NCBI GenBank assembly: GCA_037157565.1 | Contig: JAZHRO010000002.1 | Location: forward strand, 78,294,001-78,358,000 | Reading direction: 5' to 3' | Length of the DNA: 64,000 bases | Source of the DNA: Thalassia testudinum | Taxonomy: Eukaryota > Streptophyta > Magnoliopsida > Alismatales > Hydrocharitaceae | In this document: one piece after another, positions 1 through 11,830 of the stretch | Numbering within the stretch: position 1 is the stretch's first letter | Layout: the number at the start of each line of letters is the position of its first letter | The notes under the pieces: model-generated | The model's input: only the letters and a program-made list of their open reading frames with translations | Told to the model about the DNA's origin: nothing | Database searches by the model: none | Position numbers and translations under genes: made by a program

Positions 1-1064
1 AAGTGGACTAAAACCACCTGTTGATTGTTTGCTATCACCCCCACTACCCCTTGATTTCACGCAAACTTCGCATAGCGAAAATCCAAGAATCTGGATTCTT
101 GGATCTTTCATTGTGTGAAGTTTTCTTTGAGGCAAGATAAAAATTGAATGATTGCCATCCTTCCTTGCTTCATTTATTCGCATTTCAGGATCACATTTTT
201 GGTGGGGAGACTTAAAATTGAGTTGATTCCAACCCCATCACGACTCTTCATTTGCCTTAGATTCGATCCCAAATCTATCAACCCCAACATTTTCATTTTT
301 TTTACATCGTTTGGTGGTTGAGCCTTGTGTGGATTATCATTTTGGTGATTGGGAGCACTTGAATTAAAGTATTTTTGCTCCCTTTCACATTGAATTAAAA
401 TAGACTCGTGCATCCACACTTAGAAATTTCCATCTAGGGAAGCCCAGTGCATTTAGCATACATTAACTAATTCACATTGAAGAAGGGTTTGTTGGGCATA
501 AAGAACTTGTGTTTTCTCGAAACTCGGAGATTGGTTGAATCGGTAATTTAGTCGAATCCTAAAATCTATACTACTTAAGGCTGAAATTTTAAAAACCATT
601 CACCATCTAAAACTCTAATTTGAGGAGATTTTCCCATTGCATGCTTGATTTACACACTTTTAAAATCAACTCACTTGGGCATTACCTTTATACAACCCCC
701 TTCACATTCCTGGAGCACTTGATCCTAAGCCTCTAAATTAAAACTGGTAGCAACTTGACCCCTATTAAAGATTGGAGGTCTAACTGCCTACGTGTAGTGC
801 TTACGTGCTGGTGTGGGTTCCTACGTACTATCGGGTGTCTAAGACTAGGGCAAACGGCCTTTTAATATGGCCCGGTGGTTCCGCGGTACTCTCATTTGGT
901 TCCGTAGGTAGTGATAGTAGGTAACTTAGATCTTTAGGTCTAAGGACACATTGTAGAAGTTAGGAAATTGATTACTTTGATTTGTCATCAAGTGTATCCC
1001 TATGGCGTTGTTTCTCTCATCCCCTTTTCCTTTCTTATCTTCCCAATTCTTCCTGCGATAGTGC
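1..1064 (+). other. Non-coding leader region upstream of Athila-like gag
   Basis: No supportable protein. The stretch is AT-rich and runs directly into the gag remnant, so by position it is the 5' leader and perhaps part of the 5' LTR of the Ty3/gypsy element that follows. I could not find a clean LTR end (a CA followed by a tRNA-complementary primer site). The phrase TGGTAGCAACTTGACCCC at about 745 is only a weak PBS candidate. Short open frames here (for example 174-419 on the minus strand) have no family resemblance. Confidence 0.45.
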
Positions 1065-1331
1065 ATGTTTGGGAGGAGGTCACAAAACCCTGAATTGTTT
1101 GAATTGTCTGATAATTCTAGAAGGATAGAAATTGAATCGTCGTCCTCCTCCACAAATATGGCTGCACACCCACCCCCAAATCCCAAGGGAGGAAACCGCC
1201 CCCCTCAAATCCCACCAGGTGGTGGTGGAGCCGTAAACCCCATAACCCACCTCTAAGCCCAAATGGAATTGTATAATGAGCAGATTGAAGCCATTAGGGA
1301 AACCATGGAGGAAATGTAAAACCCTTCCGAA

Positions 1332-2696
1332 TTGGAGGAGCCTAGGTCTCTTAGCTCTTATCAAAATCCTGCTGCTACAGAGACCATTGGGCAAATTCGG
1401 GTCCCCATGGGCGGGGACGATTTTGAATTAAAACCTAATGTCATTGGCCTAATTAACTTTCACTTCCACGGTCTTGCAAGTAAAGATCATTTTCTCCATT
1501 TGGAAGACTTAACCCAATTAGCTGAAACTGTTAAACCAAGAAACATTGGGTTATCAATTGTCCTCTTGAAAGTGTTCCTGTTTTCGTTGCGGGATAAAGC
1601 GTCGCAATGGTTGTGCACCCTTGGGAGAACCATCCATTCTTGGGAAGAGATGCGAATAGCATTTCTCAAGAAATTCTTCCCAATCGGGCGAACCAATACA
1701 CTTTGTCGGGCTATAACTTCTTTCATGCAACAAAACGACGAGTAGTTTCATGAGGCTTGAGAAAGGTATAATGACCTCCTTCGGAAATGTCCACACCATG
1801 GTATGCCTAAGTGGCATGTAGCCCAGATCTTCTATTATGGGCTAAATGAAACTTTGAAGCAGATTGCAGACGCTTCCTGCGGAGGAAATTTTATGAATAA
1901 ATACGAGAATTGAGCATTTGAATTATTTGAGAACATGAGTGAAAACTCAATGAACAATGCCTCCATTGTCACCTTTAATTGTACCAGCATGCCCCGCAAT
2001 GTTCACGAAGTTGACATAGGACCCTCTTATTCATCCACAGATCTTAACTTAATTGCACAAAAATTTAATGAAGTCTCCGTTGTGCACAAGAAGCTAGACG
2101 AACTTCTGGCCAATCCCGCCTGCTCTATGGCAAACACCTCCACCCCATCACTCCGTCACAACCTTAATCTGTTAAATACCGGGCTGATTTCCAAGAATCC
2201 TGTGAGACCATCCTTACCGAGTATCGCGCCAAGTGATTCGGTAAGTAATGTGGACCTGGCTTCTGCAAGCCAATATTTTGACATGGAGAACCAAGCCTCC
2301 GTGTGCTCAGATACATATATGCAGGCAGACTCGTCTTCTAGCTTAGAAGACGTTTGTGCCCTGGGGAACAACCCGTTCTCTGCTACTTATAACCCTGGGT
2401 GGAGAAATCATCTTAACTTCGCATGGTCCAACAACCCGCCGCGCCAAAACCTCGCGGGTGGGCCAATGCGACCGTCTGCACCCGTCATCCCAAGGGCTCA
2501 GTCTAATCCTATGGCAAATCCACCATCGGGTCCTTGCATACCTCAAACAGAACACGCATCAAGTTCTCTTGATAAATTGATGCGAATGACGACGAAAATG
2601 TCCAAGCGCCATGAAGAAAACATGACCTCTCTTCAGCACCAATTGACGCAGCAGAATGCTGAGATCAGTCAACTACGCATGACGACTCGATCTTAG
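1332..2696 (+). pseudogene. Athila-like gag (capsid) polyprotein, broken
   Basis: The gag capsid region of the Ty3/gypsy element. The first block (1332-1745) carries the retrotransposon gag signature: an FHGL.SKDHFLHLEDLTQLAE segment followed by RDKASQWL and the FLKKFFPIGRTNT phrase. It stops at a TAG near 1743. The same frame continues through another stop (TGA near 1757) into peptide that still reads as gag (YNDLLRKCPHHGMPKW, then ENMSENSMNNAS) and on to 2696. The product would assemble virus-like particles, but with these stops it cannot be made intact. A proline-rich segment at 1159-1256 precedes it. The start is uncertain; the upstream limit of gag may be near 1065. Confidence 0.8.
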
Positions 2697-3289
2697 GGCA
2701 CTCTTCGAGCCCAACCTGTTCCTAACCCACGAAATGTTGTACCTCGTGGTCCGCAACCACAGGTACGACCTTCTCAGGGGTAGGTTCATCAGATTCTGCA
2801 AGCTCCGAGCATTCCACTGGGATTCCACGCTAATCCCACAGCAGCACATCACCCTTATGTCCCTATTGCGAACCCTCCTCCGCCCTATGATCCCACTGGA
2901 TCCGCGACATCCAATGCGATTACTACAAGGAGTGGTAAGCAAACCGTCGATCCGCCTCGACCTAATCTTGGCCCATCTTCCTCACCGCCCTCTCATTTGG
3001 AATGTGCACTGCATTCTCGTGAGGACAATACATCCAAACTGATGCCAGAATCGGTCCCATTCCCTGCGGCTCTACTGAGGGAGCCAAAAGGCAAGAAAAA
3101 GGATACGTAGGCCTTTGATAACCTGAGTAATTTATTCAGGGATGTTGAGATCCAAGTACTCCTGTTGGAGGCTATCGACCATATACCAATTGTCTCCCGA
3201 TTCTTCAAAGACTACACTACACGTAGGTGACAGTCAAAGAAAACAAAAATTCCGGTGGTCCTTTGACCTCATGCGAGTTGTGCTGTACT

Positions 3290-3560
3290 ATCAAATCTAC
3301 CACCGAAGCAGAAAGATCCGGGCACACCGCTTATTACATGTAGCATCCAAGGCTGCAATTTTAACCGTGCTCTACTTAATCTAGAATCTTCCATCAATCT
3401 TATACCAACCATCATGCTCGAGAAATTTGCCTTAGGAAATCTGAAACCCACCCCTGTCACATTGCAGTTGGCAGATCGTTCTGTCAAAATACCGAAGGGT
3501 GTGGTGGAAGACGTGGTGTTATGGTCAACAGTCTCTGTTTTCCTATTGACTTTCTTATTT
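3290..3560 (+). pseudogene. Gypsy aspartic protease remnant with altered active site
   Basis: A + strand frame beginning near 3295 (PPKQKDPGTPLITCSI) reads through ALLNLESSINLIPTIMLEKF and LKPTPVTLQLADRSVKIPKG, the standard layout of the retropepsin domain in Athila elements, where the active site is normally of the form LLDLGAS. Here the catalytic Asp codon has become Asn and the Gly has become Glu, so the enzyme would be inactive. The protease lies between gag and RT as expected. The DNA on either side (2700-3290 and 3560-4470) has many stops and frameshifts in all three + frames, so the protein cannot be followed continuously. Confidence 0.6.
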
Positions 3561-4471
3561 TGGATATGGAAGTTCCTAGCTCACTTCTGATTGTTCGATC
3601 ATCCTTGGTCGACCTTTCTTGGCCACAGCCCGCGCCCATATCGACTGTGAGTCGGGTTGCATTGAGATCACCGTTGGCTCTGAGAAGCTCAAGCTAAACA
3701 TCTTCAAGGCCGCTAAGAATTTTGATTGCAATTGCATTGAGAATGACACGTCTGACTAGGACATGGCCTTCAGCGCGTGTATCGAACTAATATGGACCTA
3801 TTTTGACTGCTGTGGATTACCCCTAAACACAGACCATTGCATGCCGAACATACTGTGACGTTTCCCTTTCCCTCCCCTTACCCTTACATTCTCCTGACCA
3901 GGCTTCTGATGAGGTTTTCTCTGCTTCCCACACCTCGTGGTTTGAGTCATATCCGGGCTACTCACCTCCGGTCCACCCCCTTGAAGATCGGATTGCCCTT
4001 TCTCTCTCGCCAAATCAGGTGGACATACGACTCCACACTGGGACCTTGAGCCCACATGCTGATCACTGGGGCTATCCCTTTTTGGATCCATCAATCCAAG
4101 ATGTCCCTCTTCTTGGCCAATCTGAGGGCTAACTTCTTCCTCCTGCCCTTCTTTCTTTTGATCCGCTTGGGACACTCTCGTCCCAAGAAATACCAGATCT
4201 TTCGCCATTCACTCCCGAGTTGAAAGAGCTACCTGACAAACTTAAATATGTTTTCTTGGGACTAAATGAAACTCTCCTCGTAACTATTAGTTCAAAATTG
4301 ACCAGGGAGCAAGAGTGCAAGCTAACAAAGGTCCTTATGGAACACAAGGCAGCCATCGGATAGTCCTTATCTGACTTAACTGGCATTAGCCCCTCCTACT
4401 GCACTCACCGTATATATACGGAGGAGGAAACTCGACCTTCCCACGAGATGTAGCGACGTCTCAACCCTAAC

Positions 4472-5968
4472 ATGCGGGAGGTCGTTAGAAAGGAAATCAT
4501 TAAGTGGCTTGATGCGGGTATAATCTACCCGATCAACGATAGCCCTTGGGTGAACCCGATTCATGTCGTTCCCAAAAAGGCGAGAGTTACCATCCATGTC
4601 AATGATAGGGGCGAATCCATCCCTACACGCACTCCTACATCTTGGAGAGTGTGTGTAGATTATAGGAAACTGAATGCTGCAACAAAGAAAGATCACTTTC
4701 CGCTACCTTTTATTGACCAAATCCTGGAGCATTTAGCAGGAAATAAAATTTTCTGTTTCCTGGATGGATTCTTTGGATATAACCAGGTGGCTATTGACCC
4801 TTGGGACCAAGAAAAGACCACCTTCACCTGCCCCTTTGGCACCTTCGCATTTAGAAGAATGCCATTCGGACTTTGTAATGCGCCAGCAACTTTCCAGAGA
4901 TGTATGCTGGCGATATTTCATGATATGGTGGGTGACTTTCTTGAGGTCTTCATGGATGACTTTTCGGTCTTCGGACCTTCATTTGATGATTGTCTTGCCA
5001 ACCTGACCTGTATCCTTTGGAGATGTATTGATGTGAACCTCGTGCTTTCTTGGGAGAAAAGTCATTTTATGGTACACGAGGGAATTATTCTCGGTCACAT
5101 CATCTCCGATAGGGGTATTGAGGTTGACAGAGCTAAGCTTGATGTGATTGCTAATTTACCTGTACCTAGCTCTGTCGAACAAATCCGCTCCTTCTTAGGA
5201 CACGTCGGTTTCTATAGGAGATTCATCAAAGACTTCTCTAAGATTTCTAGACCTTTAACTCATCTCCAATCGACCGACATACCCTTTGATATGGGTCCTG
5301 ACTATATGCAAGCATTCACACAACTGCGTGAGGCTGTCACCAAGGCCCCGGTTCTCCAGCCACCTAATTGGTCCCTCGACTTTGAAATCATGTGTGACGC
5401 TTCCGACCTTGCAGTCGGAGCCATCGTAGGACAAAGACGCGATAGACACCCCTTTATGGTGTACTACGCCAGTAAGACGTTGGACGAAGCCCAACGTAAT
5501 TATACGACTATTGAGGAAGAACTACCGGTAGTCATCTTCGGGCTGGAGAAATTCCGATCTTACCTTCTGGGCTCGCATGTTATTATATTCATTGATCACG
5601 CAGCTATTCATCATCTCATGCACAAAAAGGATGCTAAGCCTAGACTGATACATTGGATCCTTTTACTCCAAGAATTTGACCTTGAGATTCGTGATAAGGC
5701 CGAAGCCCAGAATGTGGTTGCTGATCATCTCTCAAGACTGGACCTCGACCACATTGGACTTACCCTGCCGATTAATGAGGTTTTTCTCGATGAGCACCTA
5801 CTGGCAATTAATGTGGCAAGTGGACCTTGGTATGCCGACATTGCCAATTACCTTACTTCTAGCTCTCTTCCACGTGGCTGGCCCAAGAACCAATGCGAGC
5901 GTCTCATCGCAAAAGCAAAGTATTATTTCTGGGATAATCCACTACTTTTTCGAGTAGGTGCTGATTAG
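4472..5968 (+). pseudogene. Athila-like reverse transcriptase-RNase H, 498 residues open
   Basis: Longest open frame of the window. It copies element RNA into DNA in cytoplasmic particles in intact relatives. Residues about 1-80 hold the RT fingers ([20 protein letters not shown]), then the palm with [17 protein letters not shown] and the catalytic FMDD (4949-4960). The C-terminal half has the gypsy RNase [19 protein letters not shown], then [19 protein letters not shown] and ending ADHLSRLD. It ends at a TAG at 5966-5968. The + frame continues immediately into integrase with no other break, so this amber codon probably arose by a single C-to-T change in a glutamine codon. RT and RNase H key residues look intact. 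Confidence 0.88.
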
Positions 5969-7114
5969 ATCATCCGCCGCTGTATTCCTGACAACGAATT
6001 CCCCAGTGTGCTATCCTTCTGTCACGATCAGGCCTGCGAAGGCCATTTCTTTGGGAGGAAAACTGCAGCCAAGGTGTTGCAGTGCGGTTTCTTTTGGCCC
6101 TCCCTTCACCAGGATGCACAAAATTATGCTAAATATTGCACTAGGTGCCAATCGTTAGGGTCAATGTCACGTCGTGACATGATGCCCTTACAACCCATCC
6201 TGGTTGCTGAAATCTTTGACATTTGGGGAATTGATTTCGTGGGTCCCTTTCCTCCTTCCAACGGCTTTGAGTACATCCTCGTTGCTGTTGATTATGTTTC
6301 GAAATGGATCAAGGCTATTCCCACGCGCCATGCTGACCATGTCATATCTACTCGATTTGTTAAAGATCACATTTTTGCACTCTTTGTGATCCTTCGAGCC
6401 ATTATCTCTGATGGAGGAAGTCATTTTACCTATGCTTCTTTTCGGGCACTTCTGAGGAAATATGGAGTCCACCATCGTATCGCATTTCCGTATCATCCTC
6501 AAACAAACGGCCAGGCTGAGGTGTCAAACCGGCAAATCAAGCAAATTCTCCAGAAAATGGTTTGGCCTGACTGTAAGGATTGGTCTAACAAGCTGATTGA
6601 CGTACTTTGGGCGTATCGGACCACCTTCAAGGCTCCCCTTGGTATGTCTCCTTATAGAATTGTTTATGGGAAGCCTTGTCATTTGCTCGTTGAGTTGGAG
6701 CACCGCGCTTATTGGGCGGTTTGCCAATGTAACCTCGACCTAGACCTGTGTGGTCGAGAAAGAAAACTCCAACTCCAGGAGCTGGAAGAACTCTGCTGTG
6801 AAGCTTATGATTCTGCCTTAATTGTCAAACAATGCATTAAGGCCTTTCATGACAGTCGAATTCGGCGGAAGGAATTTGAGCCATCTTAGCAAGTTTGGCT
6901 TTACAATGCTCGGCTCAAATTCTTTCTAGGGAAATTGAAGTCCAAATGGACTGGTCCCTACTTGGTCTCGATACCATTTCCCAACGGGGCCGTCTAAATT
7001 AAAGATCCCAAATCTGAGCATAAATTTACAGTCAATGGGCAGCGGTTAAAACCCTATCTTACTCACGAACCTTCCCCCGTTGGTGAAACTGTTACCCTGC
7101 TGGAGGGTAATTAA
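5969..7114 (+). pseudogene. Athila-like integrase, downstream part of pol
   Basis: Continues the pol frame after the amber codon. The N-terminal zinc finger is visible (CHDQACEGHFFG, then YCTRCQ). The DDE core shows WGIDFVGPF (first Asp), IISDGGSHFTYASF (second Asp) and YHPQTNGQAEVSNRQIKQIL (the Glu). A second TAG falls at 6887-6889, after which recognisable integrase C-terminal sequence (YNARLKFF, then KWTGPYLVS) continues to a natural-looking TAA at 7112-7114. Integrase inserts the cDNA into host chromatin. Two in-frame stops in pol make this copy non-functional, but the catalytic core itself reads well. Confidence 0.85.
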
Positions 7115-7327
7115 CTTCATGCCTCACTCTGAGTCCAGTTGGGGACGTTAAATTCAACGCTCGTTGGGAGGCACCCTAGCAATACTCCACTATCGCCTAC
7201 ACTTCACTTCACTTTGCACTTCTTCACTTTTCACTTCACCACCCACCATCCACCCCACCCTACCACCTTGCTGTATACCTCGCACCTAAGCTCTTGTACC
7301 ATGATCCTTTGACCTTGCTTTACCCTG

Positions 7328-7369
7328 CATGCATATGAGGACATAGCAGCATTTGGCATGGGGGGGTGA
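7328..7369 (+). other. Conserved post-pol motif with purine run
   Basis: The sequence GCATATGAGGACATAGCAGC followed by ATTTGGCATGGGGGGGTG corresponds in layout to the TGAGGACAATG...TTTGGGGGTG block that follows pol in Athila/Tat elements. The G-run could serve as a polypurine tract or an internal one. Assignment is by pattern memory, not alignment. Confidence 0.5.
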
Positions 7370-9610
7370 ATAGGCATTCATAAGATCTGGGTATTATATG
7401 AGTATCATGCAACTTCTACATCCATTATACATATCCATCTATAAATATGAACATAGCCTAATTCAAAAAAAAAAAGAAAAAGGTATTTAGCGATGATCTA
7501 AAAGCAGAAATAAAAAAAATACAATAAGTGTTTATGGATATTCGACCACTGTTTTGAAGACTTTCTAGGTCACAGAAGCTTGATTCGCTCAGGCTTGGCT
7601 TAATTTACTTAAGCATTGATAAGATGGATCAAAATCTCTCCTAATCAAGAACGTATTCTTGTTCCTGAGTCACTAGTACAGGATTTGTTGGTTTGCCTCT
7701 ATTTGAGAGCCTAAGTAATCTTGGTTTACACTACACATATCAAGAACGACTAGGTGAACATAAGATTCAACCCTAGTGTTCATTAGGGAAGGTGGAGTCC
7801 TTACCTGTGCACGTAGGTAGACTTTTTATCCCAGTCTTTAGCCTTGTGTTTAGGAGAAACCTTTTCCACCAAAAAAAAAATACTCACCCACCAAATAAGT
7901 GAGCTCCTCCAAATAAAGTTGTAGGAGATATACTGACACCTGCTTAGAAAAAAAAAACTTACAAATAAGTCAATATATTCTCCAAATATCTCAGGACACG
8001 TTACAAATACCCTATTCTACTATAAATTCTTTGAGCCACAAAAACAATAACAGTAGGGTTGAGTTATTCCATCATCTTTTTGAGGGTTAATCCGAAGACA
8101 TGAGCTGAAGCTGGGATCAACCTGTACTTAAAAATTTGTGAAACCTGGGCTTGAGCCTTAATATTCATCTAGTCGGTCTTGATCCTTCATTATGTACAAA
8201 TCATAATCTCTTAGCTCTCGAGCATGGCAAAACCCTCGGAGTCCTGGAAATCGTACTTAAGGATTAAATATCAAGAGTCCTGGTTAGTCGAGAGATGGTC
8301 TATATCATATAAGACTTGATGTACTGGTAGTCTTCTCTGCAATTGGTTCTTACAATATCCAATGGATAAACACATTCATGTCGCTTCAGAAAAAAGCTTC
8401 AGCTTAAGATCATTTCTAAACACAATACAAAATGTTTTGCTAGGGACTAGCAAAAGATAGCCATGGGGGTATGATTGCACAGCAAAAATACACCAGTAAA
8501 TATGTCATCTTGTGTTATTTCCTAGCACTGCCATTACATCTTATGTAGCCCTACTTGCATTTGTAAATATACACCTGCATGCATTTATAAAGAGGGGAAG
8601 AGAGTAAGAATAATTGGCCATCCAATCCACTTCTATTATTAACATTTTCCTTAAGTGTGGCATTGCAATTTTACCATTTTTCATTTTTATTTTTCTTTTT
8701 CTTTCGTGCGACTGCAGGGCATGGTGCCCGCACCTCTCCTCGCCACTCCTATTAGCAGCATGGCATGAGGCGTGCCCTCCCTCTTTAAGACATCATGCAC
8801 CCCCCCTGCTACGGGCGGCATCTACCTTCAGACAACCCACACCCTCATTCAACAGTTGTCCAACCTGCTTCCCTCTCCCTCTCCGTACACAGTTGCTCTT
8901 CTCACAAGTTGAGAAGAGGCACACTGTGCGCAGGAGAAAGCTCACAGTGGTCTCAGGCCACCACTGTGAGTTCCACCACTGCCCAGCCCTTTCGTGCTGA
9001 TTCCAATTAGAAATGGGAATATGGAAATGGACCGAGCAAATAACAAATCGAAATCCAATAGCAATCGGACAGGTAACAAGAAATGAACCATAGGAAACGG
9101 CCTTTTTTTTCCGGTTTGACAAAAACCACCATAATATCGTACATCTTTCCTGCTACGGTTTTAGATCATATATACATCCATATTGGGATCTATTCTATAT
9201 GATGATTCTATTTCTTGAATTATGCATGAATTGGGATAAGCTTCACAAAAGAAACAAACTATTTCGAAAGCTAGTCAATGATGACCCTCCATAGATTCAC
9301 CTATATAAGCTGGGTGTGGTGGCTTCTCATTTCGTTTCTTTTTATTTCGTCTCCTCCACCATTAGTATAGAGCTCCAAGCTCTCAAGCTCTGAAGCTCCA
9401 ACTCACCCATGCACTTCTTGCAGCTCCAGCTGGTCATCGCGCACCCGAGCAGACTGCACACGACCTCTTCCCGCACGCGCAGGCGCTCCACAGCGTCGGG
9501 CATACGCAAAACCCGCTCCAGCCGGTCGCCAGACCGCGCGCGCACTGTAGCGCACTATAGTGCGCGGTCTGTGTGACATTGTAGCCACCGGCAAGTTTCT
9601 CACTTAGCCG
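7370..9610. other. Non-coding DNA, probable 3' region of the Athila-like element
   Basis: No convincing gene. Poly-A runs occur near 7870 and 7950, and the sequence is AT-rich to about 8600 and then GC-richer. An open frame at 8614-9000 starts with a hydrophobic stretch (FLKCGIAILPFFIFIFLFL) resembling a signal anchor, but its remainder is low-complexity and unlike a known family, so it is not called as a gene. A matching LTR pair was not recognised. Confidence 0.4.
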
Positions 9611-9826
9611 GTGGCATGGCGCTCTCTCTCCTCACCCACGCCTGCACCCGCTCCAGTCGGTCACCGCGTCCTCGCCCGCAACGCTGTGCACTGCACTCCG
9701 CAGCGCGCTGTGCCTCACACGCCCGCGCAACAGTGCGCTGCGCTTCACTCGGCCACGCGCGCGCACCTCTACGCCTTCAGACGTCAGCCCAGCGCGGCAG
9801 ACGACTTAACTACTGCCCCCCTCCTT

Positions 9827-10040
9827 CAACGCACACACATACACACTGATACACACACAGACACTCATGCACTCACGCACGCACGCACACACACACACAC
9901 ATATATATATGTATATATCCACTCACATACTCTCACCCTTACGTATATTTACATATACATAAATATATATACATGTTTATATATATATATAGTTATAGAT
10001 ATATATATATATACATATATATACTTATATATATATCCAC
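9827..10040. repeat. CA/TA microsatellite tract
   Basis: A run of imperfect ACAC and ACGC units (about 9830-9902) passes into long ATATAT tracts to about 10035. The open frames that cross it on the + strand (9611-10264) owe their length to the repeat and are not called as genes. Confidence 0.9.
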
Positions 10041-10260
10041 TTACCCACATTCCTCTATACACGCAGTCACCTCACAAACACCACCCATATTCCCATGCAC
10101 TCGCCCCTCCACCGCGCATCATATCGCAGGAATATTCGCACCAGTTGCTGATATTCCTCGATATCCGCACAAAGCAAGTGCCTCCACCCTCACTCACACA
10201 CATCCATTCCACACTTCACGTGACACTTAGTCTTGTTGGTTACGTCTTACTAGACGTAGA

Positions 10261-10915
10261 CTAACTTGACACCGTGCTACATCTCATTCACATTTCCATC
10301 TTCACCCCTATCTATATATCATCTATATAACTATACATATTCTATATCTACTATATATACATATATAGAGATATATCAAGCTAAGTATTTCTTTTGACTG
10401 CATTATACTTCAATTTGTCTTTTCTTCATGCTACTAAAAAAAAAGACTAAAAAAGTATAAAATAGAAAAGATAAATCTTGATTTGTAGGCACACGGTCTC
10501 GCATGTGGCGAGATAGGACTCGTTGTATTTTGGCATATAGCCAAAGACCTATTTGAGGGTGTGCCTCAAGAACAAGATTATTAGAAAAAGAAAATTCTAA
10601 AAATCAAGAAAACCAAAAACATAATAAGTGCAAGGAAGATATACCTTTTAGGAAAGGCGTAGAAACTTCGCAATTCTCCTAATCCCCACCTCCCTGAGAT
10701 CGACCCTGAGCCTAAAAGTGATCAAGCTAAAATCAAGTAGGCTAGGTAAAAAAAAATTATTTTTGAAACTGGTGTAGACTCGATTTAGGTTAACTCACTA
10801 TACTCACTTCGACATTAATATCACCATTTTAATAAAGCCTATTCGAGTACGCATCAGCAAGGTACACTTGTGATCAATTATCCTACGAAAGGAGAGTAGG
10901 TGTGTTAAATTGAGA
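10261..10915. other. Non-genic AT-rich DNA
   Basis: Short TATA repeats (10310-10380) and A-rich tracts near 10440 and 10750. Nothing coding was recognised. A phrase at about 10680 (CCCCACCTCCCTGAGATCGA) resembles sequence found near the ends of some gypsy LTRs, but no LTR boundary could be defined. Confidence 0.4.
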
Positions 10916-11060
10916 GAATCAACCGGTTGATTCTTATTTTCAATCGATGGATTCTCGCTTTCAACCGATTGAATTTTACTTTCATTGATTCTTGATTTAG
11001 ATTGTGCAATCAAAGAGTTTCTTTTTAATTGTTTCAACCGGTTGATTGTTACTTTTAACT
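10916..11060. repeat. Palindromic word cluster, AACCGGTT type
   Basis: Perfect 18-bp palindrome GAATCAACCGGTTGATTC at 10916-10933. CAACCGGTTG recurs at 11035-11044, and variants with ATCGAT and ACCGATTG lie between them. This forms the left shoulder of the tandem array that follows. Confidence 0.75.
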
Positions 11061-11107
11061 AGTTGATTCTACTTTAAAGTATTAGCTTTACAGATTTTAG
11101 GATTTCT

Positions 11108-11830
11108 CCTCCAACGATGTATTCAAACTTCCAATCTACTAAACATAAGCCCAACTTATTTTATTATTTTTTTTCCACCAATGGAATCACGCTTGCAACC
11201 TACTAAACATAAGCCAGGTTATTTTATTAAGTTTTTCTAGGAATCCACCGATGGATCCAAGCTTCCAACCTATTAAATGTAAGCATAACTTATTTTATTA
11301 ATTTTTTCAAGGAATCCATCGATGGATTCTCATTTTTCACTTGTGGATTCAAGCTTCCAACCTATTAAACCTAAGGTTATTTCATTAATTTTTTCTAGGA
11401 ATCCACGGGTGGAATCTCATTTTCCATCAATGAATTCAAGCTTCCAACTTATTAAACCTAAGCCCAACTTATTTTATTGATTTTGTCGAGGAATCCACTA
11501 GTGGATTCTGATTTTCCATCGATGGATTCAAGCTTCCAACCTATTAAACCTAAGCTTAGGTTATTTTATTAAATTTTTCTAGGAATCCACTGGTGGATTC
11601 TCATTTCCACTTGTAGAATCACACTTCCAACCTACTAATCATAAGCTCAACTTATTTTATTAATTTTTTCGATGAATCACCGGTGGATATTCTTATTTTC
11701 CATCGATAAACTTATGCTTCCAACCTACTAAATGTAAGCCTCTCTTTTTTATTAATTTTTTTAAGGAATTCACCATTAGATTCTCATTTTCCATCAGTAG
11801 ATTCATGCTTCCAACCACTGTAATTTCTTA
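11108..11830. repeat. Tandem repeat array, ~92 bp unit, about nine copies
   Basis: The anchor CTTCCAACCTATTAAA (with variants) recurs at about 11128, 11192, 11262, 11354, 11441, 11533, 11624, 11717 and 11808. Later spacings are 87-93 bp and the first two are shorter (64 and 70 bp). Each unit has the order anchor, CTTATTTTATTAATTTTTTC, then AGGAATCCA-N-TGGATTCT. The last block forms short palindromes, for example GAATCCATCGATGGATTC at 11312-11329 and GAATCCACTAGTGGATTC at 11491-11508. The centre of the palindrome varies between units while the arms are kept. Confidence 0.9.

Larger units (their letters stand above)
1..7369 (+). mobile_element. Decayed Athila-like Ty3/gypsy retrotransposon
   Basis: Domain order on the + strand is gag, aspartic protease remnant, reverse transcriptase, RNase H, integrase, which is the Ty3/gypsy order. 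The RT begins with a phrase typical of the Athila branch ([17 protein letters not shown] near residue 12) and has FMDD as its catalytic motif. After integrase there is the conserved TGAGGACA ... GGGGGGTG block seen downstream of pol in Athila/Tat elements. In-frame stops interrupt gag and pol, so the element is not autonomous. LTR ends were not resolved: the 5' LTR may lie left of the window and a matching 3' LTR was not recognised. Confidence 0.82.

Noticed and set aside
745..762. Primer-binding site TGGTAGCAACTTGACCCC
   Set aside because: Only the first few bases fit a tRNA 3' end and no LTR end precedes it; kept only as a weak candidate.
3798..4208. 136-residue minus-strand frame
   Set aside because: It lies opposite the gypsy protease-RT linker and has no recognisable domain.
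8614..9000. 128-residue frame with a hydrophobic N-terminus
   Set aside because: The hydrophobic run is followed by low-complexity Ser/Pro/Leu sequence; no family, no promoter or intron evidence.
9611..10264. 217-residue open frame on the + strand
   Set aside because: It runs through CA and TA microsatellites; the protein is repeated His/Thr and Ile/Tyr with no domain.
10916..11830. CRISPR-like array
   Set aside because: The repeats are contiguous ~92 bp tandem units with no unique spacers, in plant DNA.
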